Source: Pycnococcus provasolii
Taxonomy: Eukaryota > Chlorophyta > Pseudoscourfieldiophyceae > Pseudoscourfieldiales
Length of the DNA stretch: 64,000 nt
Assembly (NCBI GenBank): GCA_049487715.1
Contig: CP150582.1
Location: forward strand, 62,001 to 126,000
Reading direction: 5' to 3'
The notes under the pieces are model-generated. The model ran no database searches. It had not been told where the DNA came from and saw only the letters and a list, made by a program, of their open reading frames with translations. Of this stretch, positions 1-9,303 are shown one piece after another. Each line of letters starts with the position of its first letter. Positions within the stretch are counted from its first letter, which is position 1. The translations under genes were made by a program, and so were the position numbers.

Positions 1-1662
1 CTCAGTCTTCATCTGCGCCGCTTCAGCATCAGCTAAATCTCTTTCGGCATGGGTCGCCCTTTCCTGACTTGCGTTGTGCGCCCATTGTGCTGCTGTCTTA
101 GCGGCAACCGCGGCGGCGGTAGCGGCGGTGGCGGCGGTGGTGTCGGCGGCGGCAGTGGGAGCGGTCATCGCAAGAGCTGCTGCGACCGGGGCGATCGTCG
201 GGGCTGCACCAGCCGTTGATTCGAGCATATATCCGTTTGACACCAATTTGAGCATAATACCAAAGTTTTTTAGCTCTCCAGCATTCGAATCGCACCATCC
301 TATCACGGCATATATGATCGTATTCATATCTGGTGTATCATCCGTGTAGAGCGCCTTGATGACCTCGAGAATCATCTCCGGTGGCAATGGCTCTCTGGAC
401 CGGCTTAAGGCGTCGAAAATTTTGGACTTGGCTCCTGTGAGATCGCCTCGTCGTAAGGTAAAGCGCCGATCTTGCTTTGCGATTTGTTTTGCCTTGTCCG
501 TCAATGAGGAGGTGGAAGGTGCGTTTCTCGCTGTGCCGCCGCCACCAGCAGCCGCAGATGTCGATGCCACGCCTCCTCGTGCTGCTACTGCTGTGCCGGA
601 GAAGTTCGTGTGCCGACTTCTCTTATTATTTGCATCTCTCCCCAGATGAATCATGTGGTTCACCTCAAGGTCGTCGTACCACGGCGCATAGATCGATTCA
701 TCGTCATCCATGACTTTCGATGACAGCTCATCGGACCATACAATCTGCGCTTTCCACCTGCCGTCCGTCTTATCTTCCACCTTGTGCACTGAACCAGTAT
801 GCCACCCAAACTTGAAGAAGTGCCGCCTTACAGCATCACCTATTTTGGGCTTCGGCGGCGGCTCAGCTTGCTCGGTACTGTGCGATTTCTGCAGCATGCA
901 CCAAGTGCCGTATTCCAATTGTGCCGTGTCCTCAGCGCTAGATGGACACCCGTAGTCTTTGGCAATGACTTTGAAATTGTACACGTTCCCTTCTGTGTCT
1001 CTTAATTCGTACTTTTTTGAGCCAAGATAATGTCGCGTAACCTCCCCGAAGACCCAGCCCGTGTTGAAGAGCATGGCGACGCGTTCTCCAGTTGGTGGAA
1101 GGCCGTCTGGTTTGCTGCACCACGATGGCGCTTTGCGAACCGCCTCGTAACCTCGCGGCAAAATCCAGCCTATGTCCTTTGCGGTGGGAGCTGACTCTTC
1201 ATCAGTGGACTTCCGCTTTCGCGGTGGCGGTGGCGGTAGCGGTGGTGCTGATGGTGGCGGGCTCGCTCCGTCGGCCTTGCGCTTATTGTTCGTCTTTGGC
1301 TCGTACTCTATGTTCCGCAACTTTGCATACGCATCCATCAACTGGTTTGAAATCCCTGTGCGCCTGTTTGATTTGCAACCTATGTCATCCGCAGTTTTCT
1401 TCCAAAATCCACGACTTTCCCGCGAAGAATCAAAGCCTCCAGCGTCACGCACCAGGTGGTCGATGTTCTGAAGAACTTCTTCGGTAAGTTGGACTCCACC
1501 AATAGTCCGCACTCCGTCGACTCTTTTCGTCTTCGTGCGATTCCTGTTGCCACCCACATTTTGCCCGGTTTGGGGCGCAGCATCATCCGCCGCGGCCGGC
1601 GAGGCTGCTCCGCGTGCGCCAGCAGAGTCGGACGTGTCTCCTGTTTTCTTCGGAGAACTCAT
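1..1662 (-). CDS. Partial nuclear-type protein with SANT-like and two Tudor/Agenet-like segments
   Basis: The frame reads 554 codons without a stop from an ATG at 1662 and runs off the left edge, so the C-terminus is missing. A segment around residues 56-120 (many W/F/I and basic residues) resembles a Myb/SANT-like DNA-binding fold. A Pro-rich linker with a basic RKRK cluster (about 135-152) could be a nuclear signal. Two short barrel-like segments follow: GERVAMLFNTGWVFGEV (about 192-208) and one starting PKIGDAVRRHFF (about 270). Both have the G-x-x-V...W-x-x-G-x-V pattern of Tudor/Agenet chromatin readers. The visible end is Ala-rich and probably coiled coil. The frame stays open for at least 80 codons upstream of the ATG without another ATG, so the true start may lie further upstream or behind an intron. 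The family is not recognised; a chromatin role is inference. Confidence 0.55.
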   Translation of the reverse strand, partial: MSSPKKTGDTSDSAGARGAASPAAADDAAPQTGQNVGGNRNRTKTKRVDGVRTIGGVQLTEEVLQNIDHLVRDAGGFDSSRESRGFWKKTADDIGCKSNRRTGISNQLMDAYAKLRNIEYEPKTNNKRKADGASPPPSAPPLPPPPPRKRKSTDEESAPTAKDIGWILPRGYEAVRKAPSWCSKPDGLPPTGERVAMLFNTGWVFGEVTRHYLGSKKYELRDTEGNVYNFKVIAKDYGCPSSAEDTAQLEYGTWCMLQKSHSTEQAEPPPKPKIGDAVRRHFFKFGWHTGSVHKVEDKTDGRWKAQIVWSDELSSKVMDDDESIYAPWYDDLEVNHMIHLGRDANNKRSRHTNFSGTAVAARGGVASTSAAAGGGGTARNAPSTSSLTDKAKQIAKQDRRFTLRRGDLTGAKSKIFDALSRSREPLPPEMILEVIKALYTDDTPDMNTIIYAVIGWCDSNAGELKNFGIMLKLVSNGYMLESTAGAAPTIAPVAAALAMTAPTAAADTTAATAATAAAVAAKTAAQWAHNASQERATHAERDLADAEAAQMKTE

Positions 1663-2564
1663 CTCCTTAACCTTTTGCCTAGTGGGGTTCTCTGACACTT
1701 TCTGAATGCGCCTGATGTCCCACACGGCGCACTGGAAGTCTGCAAGGTTTTTTCGTGCCCTTTCGCAGCTCAATCTCTTCTCTTGTCGTAGGCAGCTAAG
1801 GCGGTGCACCCGACTTAAGGACACGCGTATTGCGCAGGCGCGCGTTTTTTGTGGCGCGCGAACGCTACGGCGATGTCCACGAAAATGAAAGTTCGCACGA
1901 AACTGATGGTTCGTGCACACCGCCCTGCAGGGTTCGTTCGTTCGTTCGTTCGGACACAGCTGCTTATCTCTCTCCTCTCTCTTGTGTTTTCTCCGCGCGT
2001 TGCAGGAGACTGAACCACGTGTAGGTTCACGGATTTGATCCACCAACGCGGCAACGCCACGCCACGGCCAGGTACCAAATAGACTAACTTGTGCACGACG
2101 TGCGAGGTGCGTGTGCGGCGTGCGGTGTTCGCGGCTGGTAGGAAATATTCACAGAGTACTCGCAGATCACAGGTGAAAGAGGTGGTCAAGAATAATTCCT
2201 CATTACGATAGTGGCAGAAGTCCACAACCACAGCAGTACCCTACCACTCCTACGAGGTGCATTGACGTGAGCTCACGTGACAACTTGAAGGTTGTGAGAG
2301 CGAGTACATAAAGGTATGAGCGCATGGGAAGGTTTCCCCCTTCTCTGTTTTCTGCTTCCCTGTTCCACTGTTTTTCCCGCAGGCCTTGTGACAAGGTGTG
2401 CAGGCCTTGTGACAACTGACAAGGTACAGGTGTATCTCGAGCGCGGTGTACCGTATCATACGGAAGAGAGAGAGGAGGTTGACACAATCCCAAACGGAAT
2501 GTGGTATTCGCACGATCTACAGCTGGGCGCGCATCCTTGACGAGTAAGACGATAGGACTCGCGT
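1663..2564. other. Spacer between two minus-strand genes
   Basis: This is the upstream region of the partial gene and the downstream region of the TPR gene. It holds five TTCG units at 1933-1952 and an imperfect direct repeat of AGGCCTTGTGACAA at about 2382-2412. I see no supported gene. The lower part of the frame extending upstream from 1662 might be coding if the start is further out. Confidence 0.5.
1933..1952. repeat. (TTCG)5 microsatellite
   Basis: Five perfect TTCG units lie upstream of the partial gene. The same motif with seven units occurs at 27285-27312. Confidence 0.9.
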
Positions 2565-3674
2565 TTACATGACCACATCCTGGTTCGGTTCCACTTTCAC
2601 TTCCAAGTTTTCGTGAACGCGGCCTGCACACAAGCGCTCCGCTATTTTCTCTGGCGAGGTCTTCTTCACGGCCTTGACGTACGCCTCCTCCGCCTGCTTC
2701 CGCTTCTTTTGCTCAGCGAGGGAGTCGCCGAGCCAGAAGAGCGTATCTGCATCCTCCGACTTGAGCTGCACAGCCTTGGCGAGCGACGCCTCCGCCTCCG
2801 CCCACTTCTTCTGCTTAAGGCGAACATAGCCGAGGATTTTGTGCGCACGCGCAAACTCCGGATCGAGCTCCACGGCCTTGGCGAACGTCGCCTCCGCCTC
2901 CGCCCACTTCTCCTGCCCTTTAAGGGCGACGGCGAGGTTGATGTGCACATCTACATCTTGCGGCTTGAGCTCCACGGCCTTGGCGAGCGCCGCCTCCGCC
3001 TCCGCCCACTTCTCCTGCCTAAGGCGGGCGAAGCCGAGGTTGTTGTGCGCAACTGCATCCTCCGGCATGAGCTCCACGGCCTTGGCGTACGCCGCCTCCC
3101 CCTCCGCCCACTTCTTCTGCCTAAGGCGGACATAGCCGAGGTTGTTGTGCGCAACTGCATCCTGCGGCTTGAGCTGCACGGCCTTGGCGTACGCCGCCTC
3201 CCCCTCCGCCCACTTCTTCTGCTTAAGGCGGACATAGCCGAGGTTGATGTGCGCAACTGCATCCTCCGGCTTGAGCTCCACGGCCTTGGCGTACGCCGCC
3301 TCCGCCTCCGCCCACTTCTCTTGCTGAAGGCGGGCGTCGCCGAGGTTGTTGTGCGCATCTGCATCCTGCGGCTTGAGCTCCACGGCCTTGGCGAGCGCCT
3401 GCTCCGCCTCCGCCCACTTTTCCTGCTGAAGGCGGGCGTTGCCGAGGTTGTTGTGCGCAACTGCATCCTTCGACTTGAGCCGCACGGCCTCGGCGTACGC
3501 CGCCTCCGCATTCTCATACTTTCCCTTCAGCAGGCATTGTGAGCCGTGATTCATGTGCATTTCGAACAGGTTGTTTTCGTACTGTCTTTGCGTTTCGTCT
3601 TCTGGTCGCTTCCGCTTCTGGCCTGGTATCGCCGCCATGGAACTCGAGGGAGCCAGTCCCAGACTTGTCGCCAT
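2565..3674 (-). CDS. TPR repeat protein (nine tandem TPRs)
   Basis: The 369-residue protein starts at the ATG at 3674; the frame is open slightly further but only with GTG. A short N-terminal tail with KRKRPED is followed by nine 34-residue tetratricopeptide units from about residue 38 to 345. The typical core is NNLGxARLxQEKWAEAEAAYAKAVELKPxDA, with the W-L-G-Y-A-F-A-P TPR positions visible. Central units are nearly identical in protein and DNA (102-bp period), which points to recent unit duplication. TPR superhelices bind peptides, often chaperone or complex partners. No catalytic domain is present and the partner is unknown. A short acidic/basic tail follows the last unit, and no signal peptide is seen, so it is probably cytosolic or nuclear. 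Confidence 0.9.
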   Translation of the reverse strand: MATSLGLAPSSSMAAIPGQKRKRPEDETQRQYENNLFEMHMNHGSQCLLKGKYENAEAAYAEAVRLKSKDAVAHNNLGNARLQQEKWAEAEQALAKAVELKPQDADAHNNLGDARLQQEKWAEAEAAYAKAVELKPEDAVAHINLGYVRLKQKKWAEGEAAYAKAVQLKPQDAVAHNNLGYVRLRQKKWAEGEAAYAKAVELMPEDAVAHNNLGFARLRQEKWAEAEAALAKAVELKPQDVDVHINLAVALKGQEKWAEAEATFAKAVELDPEFARAHKILGYVRLKQKKWAEAEASLAKAVQLKSEDADTLFWLGDSLAEQKKRKQAEEAYVKAVKKTSPEKIAERLCAGRVHENLEVKVEPNQDVVM

Positions 3675-4009
3675 GGAGTGGGAGTGACGAGTGGGCACAC
3701 CACCTCGTCGGCAGAGTGAAGAGTCAGGTGTGAGCAGGTGGGAAGAAGTGGCCGATGCGCATGAAGTGATGCCGAGTGCAGAGGATGGCCTGCTCTCATC
3801 AACCGGACAGTGAATAAGGTTAGTTCTTTCCCCTTCCTTTCCTCGGGAAAGCGATTAGGGTTAGGGTTACGGGCAAGCGATTAGGGTTAGGGTTACGGGC
3901 GTGGGTTAGGGTTAGGGTTACGGGCGTTGGTTTGGTTTGGTTTGCGCATCCCCTGCGTTCCTCCCTCTCCCCTTTCGATTTCTCGGTAAGAACAGTAAGT
4001 TGGTGCGTG
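3675..4009. promoter_or_regulatory. Divergent promoter region with telomere-like repeats
   Basis: The 335-bp gap separates two divergently transcribed genes. At 3851-3926 it carries three imperfect units of about 25 bp, each containing TTAGGGTTAGGGTTACGGGC. The G-rich strand is the coding strand of the gene starting at 4010. A GT-rich stretch (TTGGTTTGGTTTGG) follows. A regulatory role is inference from position and from similar tracts elsewhere in the window. Confidence 0.5.
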
Positions 4010-5962
4010 ATGGCGTGTGTTCGGCGGCGTCAGCATCTTGGTCTGGCCAATCTTGGCGGTCTTCGGCGAAGCGGCTTGCTTGTGTACCTGACGGCTTTTG
4101 GTTTACTCCTCTCCTCAAAGTTTCAGCCTGCTTTTGCGTTCATACAACTCACACCGACACAGCAGGACGACTTCCTATCCAAGTCCACGGTGAAGATGTC
4201 CGTCCCACTTGGCGACATCAATGACTTCACGGAAGCAAGCTCCTTGTTGGAACCGTCGTCCTCCTCCTCGTCAGAATCAGAATCAGAATCACACCTCGCC
4301 GAAAACACACAACAACGGCTTGCCTTGAGAGAAGAAGAAGAAGTTGAAGCAGCACCAAGCACTGACGACGAACAAACGCACTCCTCCTCCTCCTCCTCCT
4401 CCTCCGAGCCAAGCCAGCCGTCGATGTGGAAGTCCACCTACAAAAATAAACCGAGACAACGCATATGGCCGGCGTGGACAGGATTCCCGAAGCCGCACCT
4501 GGCAAGACAGGGAGGTGTCGTGCAGGCGCTTGGACTGCCGCAGTACGTCACCAAGGCGGCGAACGCAGCGCACAAGCTTAAGCGCGCATCGCCGCTCGCA
4601 AAGGTGGCGCTCTTCACGGACATAGACACGCTCGCGACGTGGCAGAGGCGAGCGAGAGCGTCGCTCCTCGAACTCGTGCGTCGGCCGGCGCACAAGTCGT
4701 GCAGATCCACGTCCAAAACCTCCGCGGGTGCCTCGTTATCGCCGACGTGCGACGCACCCGCCCCCGAGGCGGCGGTGGACCTGTTCGGAGTCTTCTCGCC
4801 GTTCGACTACGTCGTGCTGTACGACGGTGCGGGCGCCATCACCATACCCGAGCTTCCCAAGGCGGCGGAAGCGAGCAGATGGCAGAAGAGCGGCATGCTC
4901 TGGATGCGCAAGATTGCGACGTACCAGCACACGCCGTTCGAAAATACGCTCTTCACAGACAGCGACGCTTGCACGTGCCCGCCGGCAAGAGGGCGCGACT
5001 CGGCGCTGCGCAACATGGCTGCTCTCATCGGCTCGAGCGACTTTGTGAGCGTGATGGACGACAAGGGGCACGGCGGAACGCCGCCGCCGGCGTACGACCC
5101 GAAGAACCCGGTGCCGATGGAGTTCGACGAGCGCAACGGAGGGTTCAACCTGTACCGCCGCACAAGCGCCGTCGAGGCGCTGTTCCGCGCGTGGATGGAA
5201 GTGTTCGTGTGGCACTCGTCGGAGGGCGACAATCTTCCCAAGGTGACGCACGATCAGCCAGCGCTTCGCGAGGCGATCTACGTCGCGACGCGTCACTACC
5301 GCCTGCGCGAACTTCTGCTTCCTAATCGCGGCCGCGGGGGAATCTGCCGTGGCTTTGACAAGGAGCAGAAGATGCGATGCGAGGGCATGACGTGGTCGCA
5401 GTTCTTCCGTCGCCAGGGTGAGTTGCAGATGTGCGGCAAGCCGCCGCAGTGCGATACGCGCGACAACATCGTCAAAGCGAAGGCGTACGCGACGCGCGCG
5501 GCGCGGCGCGTTCTGACGCGAGAGAAGAAGACGTTGAAGGAGATTGACGTCGTCGTGGATGAGATTGAGTCCGCGAGGAGAAGCCTGTCGAACGAGCGCA
5601 TGTCTTCGATGAGGCGCATCACGAAGCAAGGCTACAGCATGGGTCCTGGATGCGAGGACGGTTGCATGGCGGTGCACGAGAAGTGCGAGTGCTGGAAGAG
5701 GCGCGGAGAGGATGTTCGCATGGAGAAGTTGCGCGACCCGATGCTGAGGATTCTCACCAAGGCGGCACGCATCGCTCTCGGGTCCGTGCCACGCGGCACC
5801 AACGTGTCCGACTCCGGGTTCCCGTGGAATGCAATCAACGAGCAATGCGAGCGTCTTGCACGTGCTCACGGAATGAGCTCCAGTTTGGTCAGCAATAAGA
5901 AGCGTTTCGCGTACTACGACGGCGGGCGCTACGTTCTAAGGAAGCGTCCACCGTCGCTGTAG
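4010..5962 (+). CDS. Membrane-anchored glycosyltransferase-like protein (GT-A type)
   Basis: The 650-residue protein starts at the ATG at 4010. Residues about 18-42 form one hydrophobic segment after a basic N-terminus, as in a type II Golgi/ER anchor or signal peptide. A Ser/Glu-rich low-complexity stem follows (about 75-145). The probable catalytic region has a hydrophobic strand ending VVLYDGAGAI and then TPFENTLFTDSDACTCP near residue 316. This resembles the D-x-D metal/nucleotide-sugar site of GT-A enzymes, which usually follows a strand ending in LF/LY. Downstream come NGGFNLYRR and THDQPALREAIY, as in several glycosyltransferases where a Gly-Phe-Asn strand and a D-Q-x-x-x-R helix line the acceptor pocket. 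The C-terminal third is Arg-rich and Cys-containing and matches nothing I know. The exact GT family is uncertain. Confidence 0.5.
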   Translation: MACVRRRQHLGLANLGGLRRSGLLVYLTAFGLLLSSKFQPAFAFIQLTPTQQDDFLSKSTVKMSVPLGDINDFTEASSLLEPSSSSSSESESESHLAENTQQRLALREEEEVEAAPSTDDEQTHSSSSSSSSEPSQPSMWKSTYKNKPRQRIWPAWTGFPKPHLARQGGVVQALGLPQYVTKAANAAHKLKRASPLAKVALFTDIDTLATWQRRARASLLELVRRPAHKSCRSTSKTSAGASLSPTCDAPAPEAAVDLFGVFSPFDYVVLYDGAGAITIPELPKAAEASRWQKSGMLWMRKIATYQHTPFENTLFTDSDACTCPPARGRDSALRNMAALIGSSDFVSVMDDKGHGGTPPPAYDPKNPVPMEFDERNGGFNLYRRTSAVEALFRAWMEVFVWHSSEGDNLPKVTHDQPALREAIYVATRHYRLRELLLPNRGRGGICRGFDKEQKMRCEGMTWSQFFRRQGELQMCGKPPQCDTRDNIVKAKAYATRAARRVLTREKKTLKEIDVVVDEIESARRSLSNERMSSMRRITKQGYSMGPGCEDGCMAVHEKCECWKRRGEDVRMEKLRDPMLRILTKAARIALGSVPRGTNVSDSGFPWNAINEQCERLARAHGMSSSLVSNKKRFAYYDGGRYVLRKRPPSL

Positions 5963-6143
5963 TATTGATTACTGACTTGACTGTAATTTTGTATTTGTAA
6001 TATATATTTCACCTCCTGGCTGAAACCACAACTAGGGCAAGTGGTAGGACCTCTTATGAAATGAAAAAACAAGTACTTACGGGATTTGAATTAATTCGAA
6101 AAAATGAAAAAAAAAAAGGTACTGCTCTGTTCTTGCTCTCAAC

Positions 6144-7910
6144 TCAAACCCCGTGTTCCATCGCCCATGCGGTAGCCTTGAGGCGCCCGGCGGAGCCGCG
6201 CACGCAAACTTCCGCCTTCCACTCCGACGCCGGGACTTTTGTGTACACGCGGGCGGTACACGCAGACACACCTCCGTCTGCGAAAGCTTCAATCATCGTT
6301 CCGTCGACGAGGATGCGCAGCGCACGTCGCCCGCTCGCGTTCGACGCACCGGAGCGAGGCACGACACCTCCCACCGGCGACGGCACGTCGTTGCCAAAGA
6401 TGTGCAGTCCTCGTGCTCCAAGCCACACCTCGGCAATCACCTGGGAGTTGGCAAGCAGGCGAATGCCAACCGCCAAGCCGCGCAGCGCGGCGGGTGGCGC
6501 GGATGCGAGAATTTCAAAGTCCGCGGCGCCGGCACCTCGCGGCGCGAGCAAGGTTGCCACCGCAGCTCCTCGACGTGCCGCGGGTGCGGGACGAGGGACG
6601 TCGATCTTGCCGAGCACCTCACCACGCAGCGCCAGCAGTTCCTGCGCGGGGAACGAGAGGAGCATGCGACGCGTCGCATCCCACGTGAGCTCGCGAGGCG
6701 CCGTCATGCTGCCCTGCCATGCACGTCGATCCTCCGCGCTCGCTTGGTCGCGTTCGCGCGACCATCCCCACAGCAGGCGCCTGCTGTCGTTCGCCGCCAT
6801 CGTGCGGCTCGCGTACACGGTGCCAAGATCCACCGGCATGGGCGAGGTTCCCGGCAGAGGGTCGAAGCCATCGCCGTTGTCACGCAGCGTTCCCGCGATC
6901 CACATGTCCTGCTCTTTCGATTTCAGGTTCGACTGCACGGACCACTTGAACACCCATATGCCATTTTCCACCTCGAATAGGTCGGGGCACTCGAGGTTGT
7001 CCGCCGCGGGTGTGAACGTGTCAATAAAAAATGTCTCGCGCGCCTGCCACTGATCGCGTGCGATGTCCTTGCTCGCGTACACGACGGCACCGAACCTGTT
7101 TCCTTCCACCTGCGCGCCAACGAGCGTGCGCTGCAGGTTGTCGGACGCATTTTTGACGGCATACGGCGAGCACGGGTCTCGGAACTGCTCGGCGGACCCG
7201 CCGGCGGGTGGGTCGGATGCGAGAGGCTTGTGATCCGTGATCCAGTTGGCGAGCGTGCCATCTGTCGGCCAAGCGACGAGCTGCGTCTGCCTCGGCTCGT
7301 CGTAGTCCGGTCCTCCCTTTTGCGTCGCAGACCAAGGTGCGGCACCCGTGAAGAGCATGTACGGCGTGTTTGTCGTCGCGTCGACGCCCGCGGCTCCTGA
7401 CCACGCGCCGACGCTGTCGTGTCCTCCCGGCGTGGGCCACAGCGCATCAGGAAGTCGTTTCCACGTGTGGAGGTTGTCGCTGATGGCGTGCGCCCATCGT
7501 CTGGGCGAGTTTCCCGACGGCGCGGTGCTGTACTGGTAGAAGACGTGGTACACGCCGTTGTGGTACAGAAGCCCGCACGGGTCGTTCACCCATCCCCCGT
7601 GTGCCCCAGCCGCGATGTGAAACGAAGGTTGGGTGTACATGGCTGATACGTGCAGGTGATTGATGCGTGCTTCTGTTTCTTCTGAGGATGTGGTGGACGT
7701 GATGGCGGCGGCGGTGGGTATGTTCAGCGACGAGACCAGCAAAGCTGCCAGTGCACTTTGCACGATAGTCTTCGTGGCTGTGTCGACGAGAACGTGCATC
7801 AAGCTGCTGCTTGTTTGAGCACTGCTATCGTCGACGTCAACTTCACCAACGTGGTGGTGGATGTCGCCAAAGTTTGAGAAGGATGAGCTTTGGGTGAATG
7901 TCGAAGTCAT
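6144..7910 (-). CDS. GH32 beta-fructofuranosidase (invertase)
   Basis: GH32 enzymes hydrolyse sucrose or fructans into glucose and fructose. The start used is the ATG at 7910 (588 residues). The nucleophile motif WVNDPCG is at about residues 107-113 (Asp110). The transition-state motif FRDPC lies near 250 and the acid/base motif ECPDLFEV near 310, so all three catalytic residues are present. The N-terminal five-bladed propeller is followed by the GH32 beta-sandwich (about 430-588, ending in a segment like ILVDGTMIEAFADGG). Before the catalytic domain lies an N-terminal region with a hydrophobic stretch at about 50-69 (VQSALAALLVSSLNIPTAAA). It could be a membrane anchor as in vacuolar invertases, or part of a targeting peptide. 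The gene converges on the glycosyltransferase-like gene. Confidence 0.93.
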   Translation of the reverse strand: MTSTFTQSSSFSNFGDIHHHVGEVDVDDSSAQTSSSLMHVLVDTATKTIVQSALAALLVSSLNIPTAAAITSTTSSEETEARINHLHVSAMYTQPSFHIAAGAHGGWVNDPCGLLYHNGVYHVFYQYSTAPSGNSPRRWAHAISDNLHTWKRLPDALWPTPGGHDSVGAWSGAAGVDATTNTPYMLFTGAAPWSATQKGGPDYDEPRQTQLVAWPTDGTLANWITDHKPLASDPPAGGSAEQFRDPCSPYAVKNASDNLQRTLVGAQVEGNRFGAVVYASKDIARDQWQARETFFIDTFTPAADNLECPDLFEVENGIWVFKWSVQSNLKSKEQDMWIAGTLRDNGDGFDPLPGTSPMPVDLGTVYASRTMAANDSRRLLWGWSRERDQASAEDRRAWQGSMTAPRELTWDATRRMLLSFPAQELLALRGEVLGKIDVPRPAPAARRGAAVATLLAPRGAGAADFEILASAPPAALRGLAVGIRLLANSQVIAEVWLGARGLHIFGNDVPSPVGGVVPRSGASNASGRRALRILVDGTMIEAFADGGVSACTARVYTKVPASEWKAEVCVRGSAGRLKATAWAMEHGV

Positions 7911-9303
7911 GGTGATGAAACTAGAAATGTGATTTTTCCTTTGTTTATTTTCCTGAAATATGAGCGGCGAGCACACGAGCACCTGAGTATGAATATGTAC
8001 TGTACCAAGAAGTTTTCTCGTTCCCTTTCGTGAAACAGAAAGAGAAAGACAAGAAGTACAGTATATACACGAACACGAGTGAGCTGTGACCGACGACACG
8101 AGTGCACAGTACAACAGTAAGTAGGAAAAGCGAGAGAGAGCAGAACTCCGAGAAGATTCTTATGTCTGACAAAATGGGAGCAAACCAGTTGACTCAAGTT
8201 GAGTAAGTACGCTGTGAATGAACCAACACAAAACAAGAGTGTGAGTGAACGAAATGAGGTGATGTGATGAGAATGAACAAGAGTGAAGCGAAGGGAAGTG
8301 AATGAAGTGAAGCGCGAAGGTGAGAGTGAAAGGTGAAGCGGGTCCCACAAGAGCACCAAGTGAAGGACGAGAAGTGACGAGTGAAGGTGAATGTGTGGTG
8401 AGGTGGATGTAATGAGGTGGCAGACAGGACGCGTTTTAGGTGGTGATGGCGGCACTCCCAGGTTCCCATAAACCAGAGGCTGGGAGGGACCCGACAGAAA
8501 AGCCCGACCGAACAGGAACAGGGGCCCCGAGGTCGGGATTCGGTCGACTCTTCGGGACTCGGTCTCGACACGACAGGGTGGCGGCAGACGTTCCCTTTTA
8601 GCCTTGGGCTTTCCCTTGGACCGATGTGAACCCCGAGACGTTTGGGCCCCACTTTTCATACCTTTTTCAGACCTTCGAAACAGCCTCGGAACAAAACGAT
8701 GCATGCTGATGTGTGAAATCAGATTCGACAAAAAAAAGCGAGGGTTCGGGACTTCGGGAGGTGGGTTCGGGAACGACCAACAAACGCCTTCGAACCTAGC
8801 TTTCGAACCAAACGATCCCTCCGACCTCCCTTTGACTTTTTGACTTTTTGAGTCCTCAACAGCCTCTAGTAGAGGAGTTTCTCGGGCTGTTTCTCCCCCC
8901 CCGGCGGACTCCCCCTCCCGGCCTCCCCCAGCCGGCCCCTTCCTACTTCCTAGTTCCTTCGAGGATTAGAAAAGAAGGGGGGAACGAACGCACCCGGGGG
9001 GGCAGGCAGTACTGGCCAGGTGTGTTTCTTCGGGGTTGGTAAAGTTTAAGGGTAGGTTAAGGTTGGGAGACGTAAAAGTTAAAACATGTTGGGAGACTTA
9101 AAACCCCGAAACTCCTCTCCCCTCCTTATTCCCTTTACTAACATTAGGATTCCATCCCAAGACGGATCCCCAACTCCTGTCCAGAAAAGAACCCCTCCCT
9201 CCCCCAAAGTTCTCTCCTCCTCCTCGGCGCAATTTTCATTTGTGGAATCAGCCGCCACAAGTAAGTACACAACGACACATCAATAGTGCAGTGTCTGGCG
9301 TGC
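7911..9303. other. Long divergent intergenic region, no supported gene
   Basis: The 1.4-kb spacer lies upstream of both the invertase and the CCA-adding enzyme. Positions 8220-8400 are a purine-rich, GTGAA/GTGAAG-rich degenerate simple sequence. 8440-8640 is rich in CCCGA/TCGGG words. The 13-mer TTGGGAGACGTAA at 9063-9075 recurs twice near 16 kb. The long minus-strand open frame across 7907-8731 has simple-sequence composition and no protein character, so I do not call it. Confidence 0.5.

Noticed and set aside
2613-3542. Leu-rich 309-codon frame antisense to the TPR gene
   Set aside because: Its apparent repeats mirror the 102-bp TPR units; no independent signal.
3851-3926. True chromosome end or internal telomere
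   Set aside because: Genes flank both sides at short distance and the tract is only about 76 bp and imperfect, so it is an interstitial motif.
7907-8731. Minus-strand frame upstream of the invertase
   Set aside because: Simple-sequence composition, no start near a gene-like context and no domain.
8760-8812. tRNA-like TTCGAACC words
   Set aside because: The flanks do not pair as a T-arm and no acceptor or anticodon stem fits.
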